Assembly: GCA_028284745.1 (NCBI GenBank)
Contig: JANQRC010000043.1
Span: 1-64,000, forward strand
DNA from: Flavobacteriaceae bacterium
GTDB lineage: Bacteria; Bacteroidota; Bacteroidia; Flavobacteriales; Flavobacteriaceae
Length of the DNA: 64,000 bases
Direction of reading: 5' to 3'
The translations under genes and the position numbers were made by a program. The notes under the pieces are model-generated. The model searched no databases. It saw only the letters and a list, made by a program, of their open reading frames with translations, and had not been told where the DNA came from. Below are positions 34,663 through 43,559 of this stretch, in pieces (the first letter of the stretch is position 1; the number at the start of each line of letters is the position of its first letter).

Positions 34663-35577
34663 CTATTTCTGTGGAAGGAGGTCTTGAAGCGCAGCAGTGA
34701 GGTTCACAAATTGAAAGTCGAATCCATGCTCTTGAAGTTTTTTGGATGAAACGCGTTGGCTGGAAAGCAGCATATGGCTCATTTCACCAAACATGAGTTT
34801 CAACATGAACGACGGCACATTGGGAAGCCAAAGCGGTCTCTCAAGTATTTCTGCGATCGTTTTGGTCATTTTCTTATGTGTCACAGGATTGGGCGCAACT
34901 GCATTGAAGATTCCTTCAAATTGTTCTTGTATCAATAAGAGAAAAATACTTGCCAAGTCTGTGATATGGATCCATGATTGCCATTGATCGCCACTACCGA
35001 GCACAGCACCAACGCCTCGCTTTATGGGCTTGGCGATCTCTGTCAATGCACCGCCATTACTCGAGAGCACCAAACCAGTACGAACTTTTGTTACCATGAT
35101 CCCTGCTGTCTTGAACTCATCAACGGTACGCTCCCATTGTGCTACAACCTTTGCCGGAAAAGCATCATCGACACCTTGCTCGGTTTCCTCGTAAAGGGCG
35201 GTCAACGAGCTTGGATATACCCCGATGGCCGATGCAGACACTATTTGTTTTACCTGATGGCCGGGATTTTGCTTTAGCAATTCAACAAGGAGCTTTGTAG
35301 CGTTGACTCTGCTACGCAATATCTCTTCTTTTGCTTTTGGCGTCCATCGTTGGGCTATGCTAGCACCGGCTAAATGAATGATACGAGTTACACCTTCTAG
35401 GCACTTATCATCTATACGACCATCACTCGGATTCCAAAGAAATCCTTTTTCTTCTTCAGAATGTTCGAGTTTACCTTTTCGCGTGGTCAAGTAATGAACA
35501 GGTATGCCACGTTGTTTGCACAAGCGTACGATCTCACTACCAACAAGCCCGGTGGCCCCTGTTATCAATACCTTCAT
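34663..35577 (-). CDS. TIGR01777-type NAD(P)-binding epimerase
   Basis: The 304-residue protein has the Rossmann motif ITGATGLVG at residues 4-12, then GASIAQRW, SASAIGVYP and RTGLVLSSNGGAL. The C-terminal DUF1731 region (LPNVPSFMLKLMFGEMSHML) marks the YfcH/TIGR01777 family. The substrate of this family is not established. A TACCTTTG box lies upstream. Confidence 0.92.
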   Translation of the reverse strand: MKVLITGATGLVGSEIVRLCKQRGIPVHYLTTRKGKLEHSEEEKGFLWNPSDGRIDDKCLEGVTRIIHLAGASIAQRWTPKAKEEILRSRVNATKLLVELLKQNPGHQVKQIVSASAIGVYPSSLTALYEETEQGVDDAFPAKVVAQWERTVDEFKTAGIMVTKVRTGLVLSSNGGALTEIAKPIKRGVGAVLGSGDQWQSWIHITDLASIFLLLIQEQFEGIFNAVAPNPVTHKKMTKTIAEILERPLWLPNVPSFMLKLMFGEMSHMLLSSQRVSSKKLQEHGFDFQFVNLTAALQDLLPQK

Positions 35578-35602
35578 CTGCCTGACAAATTTTAATTTTG
35601 CG

Positions 35603-35610
35603 CAAAGGTA
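35603..35610 (-). promoter_or_regulatory. Promoter -7 box of the epimerase gene
   Basis: The minus strand reads TACCTTTG 26 bases before the ATG at 35577. No -33 element is evident at the right spacing. Confidence 0.45.
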
Positions 35611-35657
35611 CGGCTAAGGCAAAGCTTACTTCGTGTATTTAATTCATCTTTAACAAC

Positions 35658-36332
35658 TTAGATTTTTGTTGCCCGTAGCATCTCTCGCTTTCCTGGTGGC
35701 CCAGGAAGCCTTTCCACTTCAAAGCCTACTGCTTGCATGGCACGACGCACACTGCCTTTGGCAGCATAGGTCACTAAAACTCCGTCTCTTTTCATAGCAC
35801 TGTACATTTTTGAGAAGATGGCTTCCGTCCACAGTTCAGGTTGCACGCGGGCACCAAAGGCATCGAAATATATTAGGTCGAAACGATCTTCATCATCGAC
35901 CTCATGGAAAAACTGCTTCCGCTTGGTCAAATTGAATTGGCTTGTTATGGTATGACCTTTTTCCCATGAAACTTGGTGCATTTGTTGAAATTCATCAGAA
36001 AACGAACCTGCGTCAAGCTGTTGGACATAATTTAGAGATGGAAGCTCTTCTATAGTGATCGGATATGCCTCTACACCTGTATAGTCTATGCGCAAGTGTC
36101 TTTCTTCTGCTTCAAGTAAGGTGATGAAGGCATTGAGCCCCGTACCGAAACCCATTTCTAGGATCGAGAGCGAGGATGGTTCTTTTAGGCTGATAAAATG
36201 GTCTAGACCACTATGGGCAAATACGTGATACGCTTCTTGTATTGCTCCGTGCTTTGAATGATATTGCTCGTCCCACTCTTCTAAATGAATGGTAGTAGAC
36301 CCATCACCTGTTTTAATGATCTTACGCTTCAC
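35658..36332 (-). CDS. mnmD: tRNA U34 5-aminomethyl-2-thiouridine methyltransferase (MnmD/MnmC1-like)
   Basis: The 224-residue SAM-dependent enzyme matches the stand-alone methyltransferase half of MnmC: YHSKHGAIQEAYHVF, LEMGFGTGLNAF (SAM site, about residues 57-68), YFDAFGARVQPELW and LVTYAAKGSVRRAM. It completes the mnm5s2U modification of tRNA wobble uridine. The start is directly adjacent to the stop of the DUF4920 gene. Confidence 0.9.
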   Translation of the reverse strand: MKRKIIKTGDGSTTIHLEEWDEQYHSKHGAIQEAYHVFAHSGLDHFISLKEPSSLSILEMGFGTGLNAFITLLEAEERHLRIDYTGVEAYPITIEELPSLNYVQQLDAGSFSDEFQQMHQVSWEKGHTITSQFNLTKRKQFFHEVDDEDRFDLIYFDAFGARVQPELWTEAIFSKMYSAMKRDGVLVTYAAKGSVRRAMQAVGFEVERLPGPPGKREMLRATKI

Positions 36333-36833
36333 TTAGTCGTGAATCGCTACCGCATCTGCGGTAAATGAAAATGTCTTCTTTGGCGAAGTGATCGTTGCTA
36401 TCTCTTCTGCTGACTTGCCAGCGTCTTCGGCGTAATGTTGTTGCTCTTCGACTGACATCTCCTCGACAAAAGCATATCCTTGTATCACTGTTTCCTTACC
36501 TGCTGCATCCTTAGGTACAAAAAATCCATAGTCCTTGAAGCGCACCATTAGTTCTTCCTCACCTGCAGCAACTCGCATCCAGCAACCTTTTGCTTGGCAT
36601 ACCTTGTTAATGCCTCCTCGTAGTTTTACCTTTATGGAATCGCCAGCATTCATCTTTTGCATTTTGCTGATAAATGCTTCAGTGGCCTGCGCTTCTCTGC
36701 TTTCCAGACTACCTCCAAAATAAGCAATTTCTTCTGTGGTTGTCTTTTCTTCTTGCTTGGCAGTTTGCTCTTGCTTCTTGCAACTTACTAAAGTGGCGAA
36801 CATAAGGGCTGCGAAGAGAATTATATGCTTCAT
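36333..36833 (-). CDS. DUF4920-type lipoprotein
   Basis: From the ATG at 36833 the 166-residue protein has a lipoprotein signal (MKHIILFAALMFATLVSC) and a beta-rich domain with KLRGGINKVCQAKGCWMRV and MVRFKDYGFFVPKDAAGK. These fit the Bacteroidetes DUF4920 family. Function unknown; the conserved cysteine pair may bind metal. The frame is open to 37019, but that extension is antisense to ilvE and its promoter. Confidence 0.85.
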   Translation of the reverse strand: MKHIILFAALMFATLVSCKKQEQTAKQEEKTTTEEIAYFGGSLESREAQATEAFISKMQKMNAGDSIKVKLRGGINKVCQAKGCWMRVAAGEEELMVRFKDYGFFVPKDAAGKETVIQGYAFVEEMSVEEQQHYAEDAGKSAEEIATITSPKKTFSFTADAVAIHD

Positions 36834-36901
36834 TTTCTTTGTGATCTGGTCATTTTTATAGCTCAAGAACAAAATTAAATGATTTTTACGGTATATATGG
36901 T

Positions 36902-36930
36902 TTTGAGGCATGGCGATTTTCCTAATTTTG
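36902..36930 (+). promoter_or_regulatory. Promoter of ilvE
   Basis: TTTG at 36902-36905, 17 bases, then TAATTTTG at 36923-36930. The position supports the ATG at 36973 over the TTG at 36946. Confidence 0.55.
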
Positions 36931-36972
36931 TAATTAGTTTGGCATTTGCCTGACAAACTTAAAAATGATGAG

Positions 36973-38046
36973 ATGAAGAACCGTGTTTCGACCCTAATCC
37001 CAGTTAAAAAAGTTGCCAATTCTAGAATTGATCAGGTTGATTTTAACAACCTAACATTCGGTAGCGAGTTTACCGACCACATGTTTGTGTGTGACCATAA
37101 AGATGGTCAATGGCAATCGCCAAAGATCGTTCCTTATGGTGATATGAGCATTTCGCCCTCGGCGCGCGTGTTTCACTATGGGCAGGCTGTGTTTGAAGGT
37201 ATGAAGGCTTACAAAGATGATGAAGGGAGCGTATGGTTATTTAGACCCGATGAGAACTTCAAGCGCATCAATAGGTCATCGGTACGCATGGCAATCCCTG
37301 AGTTTCCCGAAGAATTTTTCTTTGAGGGAATGAAGACCTTGTTGAAGCTTGACAATGATTGGATCAAAAAAGGGGTCGGTAACACATTGTACATTCGTCC
37401 TGTGGTATTTGCCACCCAAGCGAGTGTTTTGGCTTCACCAGCCAATACATATCGTTTTATGATCATCTGTTCGCCTGCGCAAGCATATTATGGCGGTGAG
37501 GTTCGTGTGAAGATCGCCGAACATTACAGTCGTTCTGCAAGTGGTGGTTTTGGCTATGCCAAGGCTGCAGGGAATTATGCGGGCCAGTTCTATCCTACCG
37601 AACTGGCGAAACAGGAAGGCTTCAACCAAGTGATATGGACAGATGCCAAAGAACATGAATACATTGAGGAGGCAGGGACCATGAATGTATTCTTCAGAAT
37701 TGGTGATACCCTCATAACGGCTCCTACCAGCGATCGAATTTTAGATGGCGTAACGCGAAAGAGTGTCATTACAGTTGCCGAGGATATGGGGATTTCTGTA
37801 GAAGTACGTCCTGTAACCGTATCTGAAATTGTTGAAGCAGCCAGAGAAGGTTCGTTACTGGAGATCTTTGGTTCCGGAACCGCCGCCGTGATCAATCCGA
37901 TCGTTGGTTTCGGTTATAAAGGCGAACAGTTTGAGCTTCCGAAACTGGCTGATTCTTATGCTACGATGTTCAAAGAGAAGATCGTAAACATTCAGTACAA
38001 TCTTGCTGATGACCCCTATGGGTGGCGATATCCGGTTGGCAGTTAG
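36973..38046 (+). CDS. ilvE: Branched-chain amino acid aminotransferase
   Basis: The 357-residue fold IV PLP enzyme transfers amino groups to and from leucine, isoleucine and valine. It shows FHYGQAVFEGMKAY, RSSVRMAIP, the PLP lysine in GYAKAAGNYAGQF, and EEAGTMNVFF. Length matches type II BCATs. The longer frame begins with TTG at 36946. Confidence 0.95.
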   Translation: MKNRVSTLIPVKKVANSRIDQVDFNNLTFGSEFTDHMFVCDHKDGQWQSPKIVPYGDMSISPSARVFHYGQAVFEGMKAYKDDEGSVWLFRPDENFKRINRSSVRMAIPEFPEEFFFEGMKTLLKLDNDWIKKGVGNTLYIRPVVFATQASVLASPANTYRFMIICSPAQAYYGGEVRVKIAEHYSRSASGGFGYAKAAGNYAGQFYPTELAKQEGFNQVIWTDAKEHEYIEEAGTMNVFFRIGDTLITAPTSDRILDGVTRKSVITVAEDMGISVEVRPVTVSEIVEAAREGSLLEIFGSGTAAVINPIVGFGYKGEQFELPKLADSYATMFKEKIVNIQYNLADDPYGWRYPVGS

Positions 38047-38051
38047 CAGAA

Positions 38052-38438
38052 TTATCTTTTTAGGATGCCAGCAATATCTGGCTTGAAGTAATTAGGACCT
38101 TTCAATACCTTTCCATCTTCACGATAGATAGGTTTGCCATCTTCTCCCAGTTTGCTCATGTTGCTACGCTGAATCTCCGCGAACACCTCTTCGATCTTGT
38201 ATTGCATGCCATGCTCTAGAATAGTACCGCAGAGTATGTAGAGCATATCGCCCAATGCATCGGCTACTTCCTCAAGGTCTCCTTCGTTGGCTGCTTCGAG
38301 ATATTCTTCATTCTCTTCACGCATCAACTTGTAACGCAGCAGGTTCTTTGCCTCGCCCAATTGTGCTGTCGGCGCTTCTTTGATACCAAGACCAAAGGCT
38401 TCGTGGAATTCTCTAACGTATGCTAGTTTTTGTTTCAT
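38052..38438 (-). CDS. MazG-like nucleoside triphosphate pyrophosphohydrolase
   Basis: The 128-residue all-helical protein has the MazG pattern: EENEEYLEAANEGD then EEVADALGDMLYILCG, with the acidic residues (EExxE and ExxD) that bind magnesium. Such enzymes clear non-canonical nucleotides. The exact substrate is unknown. It converges with ilvE. Confidence 0.87.
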   Translation of the reverse strand: MKQKLAYVREFHEAFGLGIKEAPTAQLGEAKNLLRYKLMREENEEYLEAANEGDLEEVADALGDMLYILCGTILEHGMQYKIEEVFAEIQRSNMSKLGEDGKPIYREDGKVLKGPNYFKPDIAGILKR

Positions 38439-38482
38439 TTAAAATTTGTTAGCCATTATCTTTGTACTAAAGTATCGAAATT

Positions 38483-38665
38483 ATGTTTAGCAGTGGTCAA
38501 TGGGTTTTTGTGATCTTCTTTGTTGTCGCATTTGTCATCACCATGCTACTTGCCTACCGTCGAGACCTTAAAGTGCATCGCAAGCACTATAAGGGCACTG
38601 TATGGGTCTTATTAGGCTTTATCGCTTTTATGACCCTTCTTGTTCTGATAAAAAAGTATCTCTAA
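38483..38665 (+). CDS. Small membrane protein
   Basis: The 60-residue protein has two membrane helices (residues 6-23 and 40-57) with a basic loop RRDLKVHRKHYKG between. It is divergent from the MazG-like gene, with a TATCTTTG box at 38457-38464 just upstream, which supports its reality. Function unknown. Confidence 0.7.
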   Translation: MFSSGQWVFVIFFVVAFVITMLLAYRRDLKVHRKHYKGTVWVLLGFIAFMTLLVLIKKYL

Positions 38666-38829
38666 GCGGCTTTTTTGTCTCAACAGTATTTTTTCTTCCT
38701 CCTTTAACAAGAATTTTACGTAACTTCTTTTGCGTTAAAATCCCTAGGAATGGGGATGGTCTACATTGTTATAAATTCTTCAATTTGTTTTGAATTGCCA
38801 CACTGATAATCCTAATAACTCAAATTACA

Positions 38830-40326
38830 ATGCCTGAAGTCGAACTTCCAGAAAAACTCATTAATGTTGTCAATGGTATTGAATACTCATATACCCTTAA
38901 CAAGGACAAGATCTTGATAAGCAAGCCTGTTTATAACCAAGAGAGTGTCATAAGCATACTGTCAAAAAACGAAATATCAGAGATTGATGAAATAAGATCG
39001 ATTGGTGCGCAACACTTGATCACTCATATTGATATTGTCGGGAGATTTATGCACGACCCAAAAGCATATAGCCCCCTTGAGTATAAACTGGTCTTTACCA
39101 ATGACCTAGATGGCTCTGATAATATTTTTGAGAACTTCATTGTCCTTACCTTCGAGGAAGAACAGAATATAGCAGCGTTAATGGCACATTGCAAGTGCAA
39201 AGAAGAGGACATAAAGGTAGCAAGCGGAGGAGGGTTGTTTTTCTATCGGATCGAATACCCAGACTATCCTGAGGCCGAAGCTATGGGCCATAAGATTTGT
39301 AAAGATAATCCAGGATGGATCGTTGAATACTCCTTTTCCAAAATCATAACCACCACCGTAAATGCAGAGATCCCTAATAGTTCATCAACAATACCTGAAT
39401 TGTCTAACCAAGCCATGTTCGATGCCATTAAATTGAAGTTGCCAACTGTAGACCTCAATGGAAGAAAAAAAATAAGAATTGCACTGTTTGACACAGGCAC
39501 AGATAATGGGCATCCATATCTATGCAATAATGTTTTGGCAAAGGGGGTAGACTTAGTAGATGGAGACACCTATCCTGACCCTGGGCCTTTTTTTGTTGAT
39601 GGCCATGGCACAAAATGTGCAGGTCTCATCGCAGGAAATTATAAGGATTCTGTATTAGGGGCGGGCGTTTATTGCGATATTGTATCTTACCGTATGTTCT
39701 ATGCAGTCAAAGATGGTCAATCTACAAATAAGGTCATCGACGTTTTTACAATTATTGAAGCCTTTATAAAAGCAGGGTTCGAAGACACCTTTGATGTCAT
39801 CAACTGTTCTTGGGGCTATGGTAGCAATGTATACAAATGCATAGAGATGTTATTGAAAGCTGTCTGGAAATCAGGAAATAACGGAAAAGGCGTCGCGGTC
39901 ATCTTTGCAGCCGGGAACAATGGGGCCAAGGTCGACTTTCCTGCGAATTCAAGATATTGCATTACTGTGAGCGCAACCAACACTGACGGCAAACCTATTG
40001 TCAGGTCTACTGATAACGCATGGGGATCTAATTACGGCAATCAAGTAGATATCGGCGCTCCTGTCAACATCCTTAGGACTACAGCTGTGAGATATGCCCG
40101 CAGTAGCTCTAACATAGAATACGAATCAAAAAAATTTGGGAAGACATCAGCAGCAGCAGCAATTGTTAGTGGGTGTGTCGGATTGATCCTGACCTTAAAT
40201 CCCGACCTAACCCCGTGCGAGATCAAAGAGGTCTTGAAATCAAACGCAACACGTTTCATTCCTCAACCCAAAAACAACTATGGCACAGGAATGATAAATA
40301 TGCAACAAACACTATCCAGAATATAA
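38830..40326 (+). CDS. Subtilisin-like serine peptidase (S8) without signal peptide
   Basis: The 498-residue protein starts MPEVELPEKLINVVNG and has no signal peptide or membrane segment, so it should be cytosolic. Residues 1-205 form an unrecognised N-terminal region. The S8 domain follows, with catalytic Asp in IALFDTGTD, His in VDGHGTKCAGLIAG and Ser in GKTSAAAAIVSG, plus the oxyanion-region Asn in FAAGNNGA. The Ser motif is GKTSAAA instead of GTSMAAP. It heads a tight four-gene unit with an unknown protein, a histidine kinase and a response regulator. Confidence 0.87.
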   Translation: MPEVELPEKLINVVNGIEYSYTLNKDKILISKPVYNQESVISILSKNEISEIDEIRSIGAQHLITHIDIVGRFMHDPKAYSPLEYKLVFTNDLDGSDNIFENFIVLTFEEEQNIAALMAHCKCKEEDIKVASGGGLFFYRIEYPDYPEAEAMGHKICKDNPGWIVEYSFSKIITTTVNAEIPNSSSTIPELSNQAMFDAIKLKLPTVDLNGRKKIRIALFDTGTDNGHPYLCNNVLAKGVDLVDGDTYPDPGPFFVDGHGTKCAGLIAGNYKDSVLGAGVYCDIVSYRMFYAVKDGQSTNKVIDVFTIIEAFIKAGFEDTFDVINCSWGYGSNVYKCIEMLLKAVWKSGNNGKGVAVIFAAGNNGAKVDFPANSRYCITVSATNTDGKPIVRSTDNAWGSNYGNQVDIGAPVNILRTTAVRYARSSSNIEYESKKFGKTSAAAAIVSGCVGLILTLNPDLTPCEIKEVLKSNATRFIPQPKNNYGTGMINMQQTLSRI

Positions 40327-40347
40327 ACCAGACTAAGACTAAATATC

Positions 40348-41001
40348 ATGAAAGACCAGTTATTAAGAAACGTAGACCTGAGGGTCAATAAGTCTAACCA
40401 CCATCAGAGCCTGTACGCCTCTATGGCTTACAACACATTTTTCGGTATTTTTGGAAAATTAGAGATGATCAAAAAAGGGGGGAAAGACCACTTTTTAGAT
40501 ATTGAATTGAAACTGATCAATTACAAAGGAATTCTTGATGTGCAGTTCAAGAAAAATATCTTCACAAAGAACTACGCTTCCTTCGACATCCCAAAAGATG
40601 AGGATGGAAATCTCATCGAATCAACGCTGATCCTCAACATCAATGTTGGTGCGTACATCCCTGATGGTACTCAAAAAAAACTCAAGCTGACTACTTCTGA
40701 GATTGACCTTTCAGCCATTAAAAAGATAGACCTTTCGAAGATCGAACACCTTATCGTGAACCGTCACCTCATCAGTTTCTATGGCTATCCATGGGAGAAT
40801 CTTAAAAAGCGGATCGACAACAACCCTGCGGATTTGATTCCGATGAGCAGCAAAAATGGTGTCCACGATGAAGAATTCTTTTATAGAAATGGGCCAGACA
40901 ATGTCTTGTTACGAATTATTGGCGATCATGCATTAAAAAGAGAGGTACTGTTTGATAGTGGCACCTGTCATCAGAGTGTATCAATTAGTATAAAGTCATA
41001 A
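40348..41001 (+). CDS. Hypothetical protein in subtilase/two-component operon
   Basis: The 217-residue protein is not recognised. It has no signal peptide or membrane segment and looks mixed alpha/beta (LDIELKLINYKGILDVQF, LILNINVGAYIPDG, IEHLIVNRHLISFYGYPW). It starts 21 bases after the subtilase stop and ends 8 bases before the kinase start, so it is surely co-expressed. It could be a substrate, inhibitor or sensor partner of the protease; nothing in the sequence decides. Confidence 0.65.
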   Translation: MKDQLLRNVDLRVNKSNHHQSLYASMAYNTFFGIFGKLEMIKKGGKDHFLDIELKLINYKGILDVQFKKNIFTKNYASFDIPKDEDGNLIESTLILNINVGAYIPDGTQKKLKLTTSEIDLSAIKKIDLSKIEHLIVNRHLISFYGYPWENLKKRIDNNPADLIPMSSKNGVHDEEFFYRNGPDNVLLRIIGDHALKREVLFDSGTCHQSVSISIKS

Positions 41002-41009
41002 CATCTTCT

Positions 41010-42872
41010 TTGATTCGATATTTTTTACTTATAATAGTTCTTCTAGCAGGCTCATCGAGTGACAAGGTCTTTAGCCAAGAGATCACCGATGAGCTTGTCT
41101 CATTAGATTTTTGGAAGGCGGGGTCCAAACTCGAAAATATAAAGCACAAGACTTCCCATATCTATTGGAAAGCCCTCTTAAGTTTGACTGCCAATCGTGG
41201 CAATGCACGTAAGCAGGACAGTGTACTCTACCAAAAAGCAGCCAAGCAAAAGAGCTTGGAACTGCACCAAGACCTTTGGCAAATTACTGATGCTCTATAC
41301 CATTACTATTATAAAAATGACAATCCCAAACTATTGCAATTACTTAACAACGCCTTGTACACAGCAAGAGAAAAGAATGATGTCAATCTTCAAAAACTTT
41401 GCTTGATCCCTATATTGGAGTATTACTCAAAGAATTATTCACTGAATAGCAAACATTTCAATAAATATTTTGATCAACTAAAAAGCATCTCCAATTCCAT
41501 ACATGATCAAGCCCATCTGACCATATTGGAGAATCTTCGAGAAGGAAGAAGTGCTGAATGGGACCCCGCCTTATTCTACCAAACAGGATTGAATAATATT
41601 ACTTTCTATGAAAGCCACAGCCAACAACTTTCTAATGGCATGAAGGTTCAATTAGAGATGAACATTGCCTCCCATTACAGGGTGAATGAGCAACTAGATA
41701 GTGCCCTCTATTACTATAAGAAGATTCTAAAGTATCCCGAGAGACCATTCTTTGCAGAGTATAAATTCATTAGCTGTTTAGATATAGGAGCGATAGAAGT
41801 TCTAAAAAAGAACATTTTCTCTGCATCAAAATATTTTGATAGTTCACTCACCTATCTTTCTCAAAATGATAGTGTCAAAAAAATCATCGACTACTATCGC
41901 TTCAAATCTAATTATTTCTATGAACCCTTAGAAATTTATGATAGTGCCTACTTATTCACTGAAAAGGCCTTCTTGTTGAAAAGAAAACACGGATACGCAG
42001 AAAACAGCAGAAGGATCACTGAGCTTTTTGAAGAGCTCAATGTAGCCGAGAAAGAAAAACAGCTCCTCGAAGAGCAACAAAAGGCCAAACAAAGCCGAAA
42101 CCTGCTCATTGGCTCATTGGCCCTACTGCTGCTTGGCGCCACCATTGCCATCCTATTGCAAAAGAATACCTCCAAGAAGCGTGTTTTGGCCGAACAGCAA
42201 CGAGAGATCCAAAGGCAAAAGGTAGAGACACTTTTAAAAGAACAGGAATTGGCAAGCATCGATGCCATGATCGAAGGACAAGAGAAAGAACGGCAGCGCG
42301 TGGCCAACGAACTGCATGATGACCTGGGCAGCCTTATGGCCACCATAAAGCTGTATTTTGAAAATCTTAAAAAAGAAAAGAGTGAAGCCATTTTGATCAA
42401 GACCAATGACCTACTCGATGAAGCTTATCAAAAGATCCGTACCATGGCACATGCGAAGAACTCAGGTGTGATGGCCAGTCAGGGGTTGTTGCCAGCCGTT
42501 GAGAAATTGGCAGACAACCTCAGTAAGACAGGGGATCTAGACATTCAGGTGAATGAATACGGGATGGTCGACAGGTTAGAGAATTCTATCGAACTCACTA
42601 TCTTTAGAATTATCCAAGAACTTATGACCAATATCATAAGACATGCAGAGGCTACCGAAGTGATGATCCAATTCACACAGCATGAGAACACACTGAACAT
42701 CATGGTGGAGGACAACGGGAGAGGGTTTGACATCCAAGCTATGAAACCTGGAAAGAATGGCATGGGACTCTCGTCCATCGAAAAACGAATAGAGCATCTA
42801 GAAGGTTCCTTCACCGTAGATAGTATTCCAAAGAAAGGCACTTCCATAATCATAGATATTCCAATAACATGA
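41010..42872 (+). CDS. TPR-type sensor histidine kinase (HisKA_3/NarX class)
   Basis: The 620-residue protein has a signal peptide (MIRYFLLIIVLLAGSSSDKV), a helical TPR-like periplasmic region to about residue 365, and one membrane helix LLIGSLALLLLGATIAIL near residues 366-383. A coiled coil and the HisKA_3 domain follow, with the phospho-His in ANELHDDLGSLM. The HATPase domain shows EDNGRGFD and GMGLSSIEKRI. It starts with TTG at 41010. It overlaps the response regulator gene by four bases and is its obvious partner. Confidence 0.9.
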   Translation: MIRYFLLIIVLLAGSSSDKVFSQEITDELVSLDFWKAGSKLENIKHKTSHIYWKALLSLTANRGNARKQDSVLYQKAAKQKSLELHQDLWQITDALYHYYYKNDNPKLLQLLNNALYTAREKNDVNLQKLCLIPILEYYSKNYSLNSKHFNKYFDQLKSISNSIHDQAHLTILENLREGRSAEWDPALFYQTGLNNITFYESHSQQLSNGMKVQLEMNIASHYRVNEQLDSALYYYKKILKYPERPFFAEYKFISCLDIGAIEVLKKNIFSASKYFDSSLTYLSQNDSVKKIIDYYRFKSNYFYEPLEIYDSAYLFTEKAFLLKRKHGYAENSRRITELFEELNVAEKEKQLLEEQQKAKQSRNLLIGSLALLLLGATIAILLQKNTSKKRVLAEQQREIQRQKVETLLKEQELASIDAMIEGQEKERQRVANELHDDLGSLMATIKLYFENLKKEKSEAILIKTNDLLDEAYQKIRTMAHAKNSGVMASQGLLPAVEKLADNLSKTGDLDIQVNEYGMVDRLENSIELTIFRIIQELMTNIIRHAEATEVMIQFTQHENTLNIMVEDNGRGFDIQAMKPGKNGMGLSSIEKRIEHLEGSFTVDSIPKKGTSIIIDIPIT

Positions 42873-43483
42873 TCACCGTAGCCATTGCAGAAGACCATCA
42901 ATCACTCATAGACGGTATCGTTTCATTTGTTGAATTCGAGGACGACGTCAAAATTGTCGGACATGCCAACGACGGGCTTCGGTTAATGGAGATAATGGCC
43001 AAGAAACGCCCACAGGTGGTTATCTGCGACATCCGCATGCCAAAGCTAGATGGAATCGAAGCCACAAAACGCATAACTGCTGAGTATCCTGAGACAAAGG
43101 TGTTGGCATTCAGCATGTTTGATCAAGAAGAGGCCGTACGGCAGATGCTGATGGCTGGCGCCGTTGGGTATATACTAAAAAACTCTTCGCTTGAAACCGT
43201 TTTAGAGGCCATAAGAACCTTAGCCGATGGAAGAACCTATTTCGACAAGAAGATAAACTTGCCTTCAACAGAAAAGAACAAGTCCAAGACGTTGCTCTCG
43301 TCGCGCGAGCTGCAGATCCTAAAGCTTGTCGGACAAGGCATGACCTCGCATGAGATCGCTGCCAAGCTCTTTATCGGCAAGAGCACTGTAGACACACACC
43401 GCAAGAACATGATCAGAAAGTTAGATCTTAGCGGCAGTGGTGAGTTGATGCGGTATGCCATCGAAAGAAAATATGACTTTTAG
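42869..43483 (+). CDS. NarL/LuxR-type response regulator
   Basis: The 204-residue protein has a receiver domain with phospho-acceptor Asp54 (VICDIRMPKLDG) and a LuxR-type HTH (LSSRELQILKLVGQGMTSHE, STVDTHRKNM). It is phosphorylated by the kinase encoded just before (ATGA overlap) and should bind DNA as a dimer. The target may be the operon's own promoter. Confidence 0.93.
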   Translation: MITVAIAEDHQSLIDGIVSFVEFEDDVKIVGHANDGLRLMEIMAKKRPQVVICDIRMPKLDGIEATKRITAEYPETKVLAFSMFDQEEAVRQMLMAGAVGYILKNSSLETVLEAIRTLADGRTYFDKKINLPSTEKNKSKTLLSSRELQILKLVGQGMTSHEIAAKLFIGKSTVDTHRKNMIRKLDLSGSGELMRYAIERKYDF

Positions 43484-43559
43484 ACCATTCTTAGTTTAGA
43501 CAAGAAAAAGCCGCCCGAAATGAGCAGCTTTTTTCATCATATAAGCTATGCGCATGTTT

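Noticed and set aside
43495-43540. Possible terminator after the response regulator (AAAGCCGC to GCAGCTTTTTT)
   Set aside because: The stem is short and has a mismatch; it may function, but I cannot support it as well as the others.
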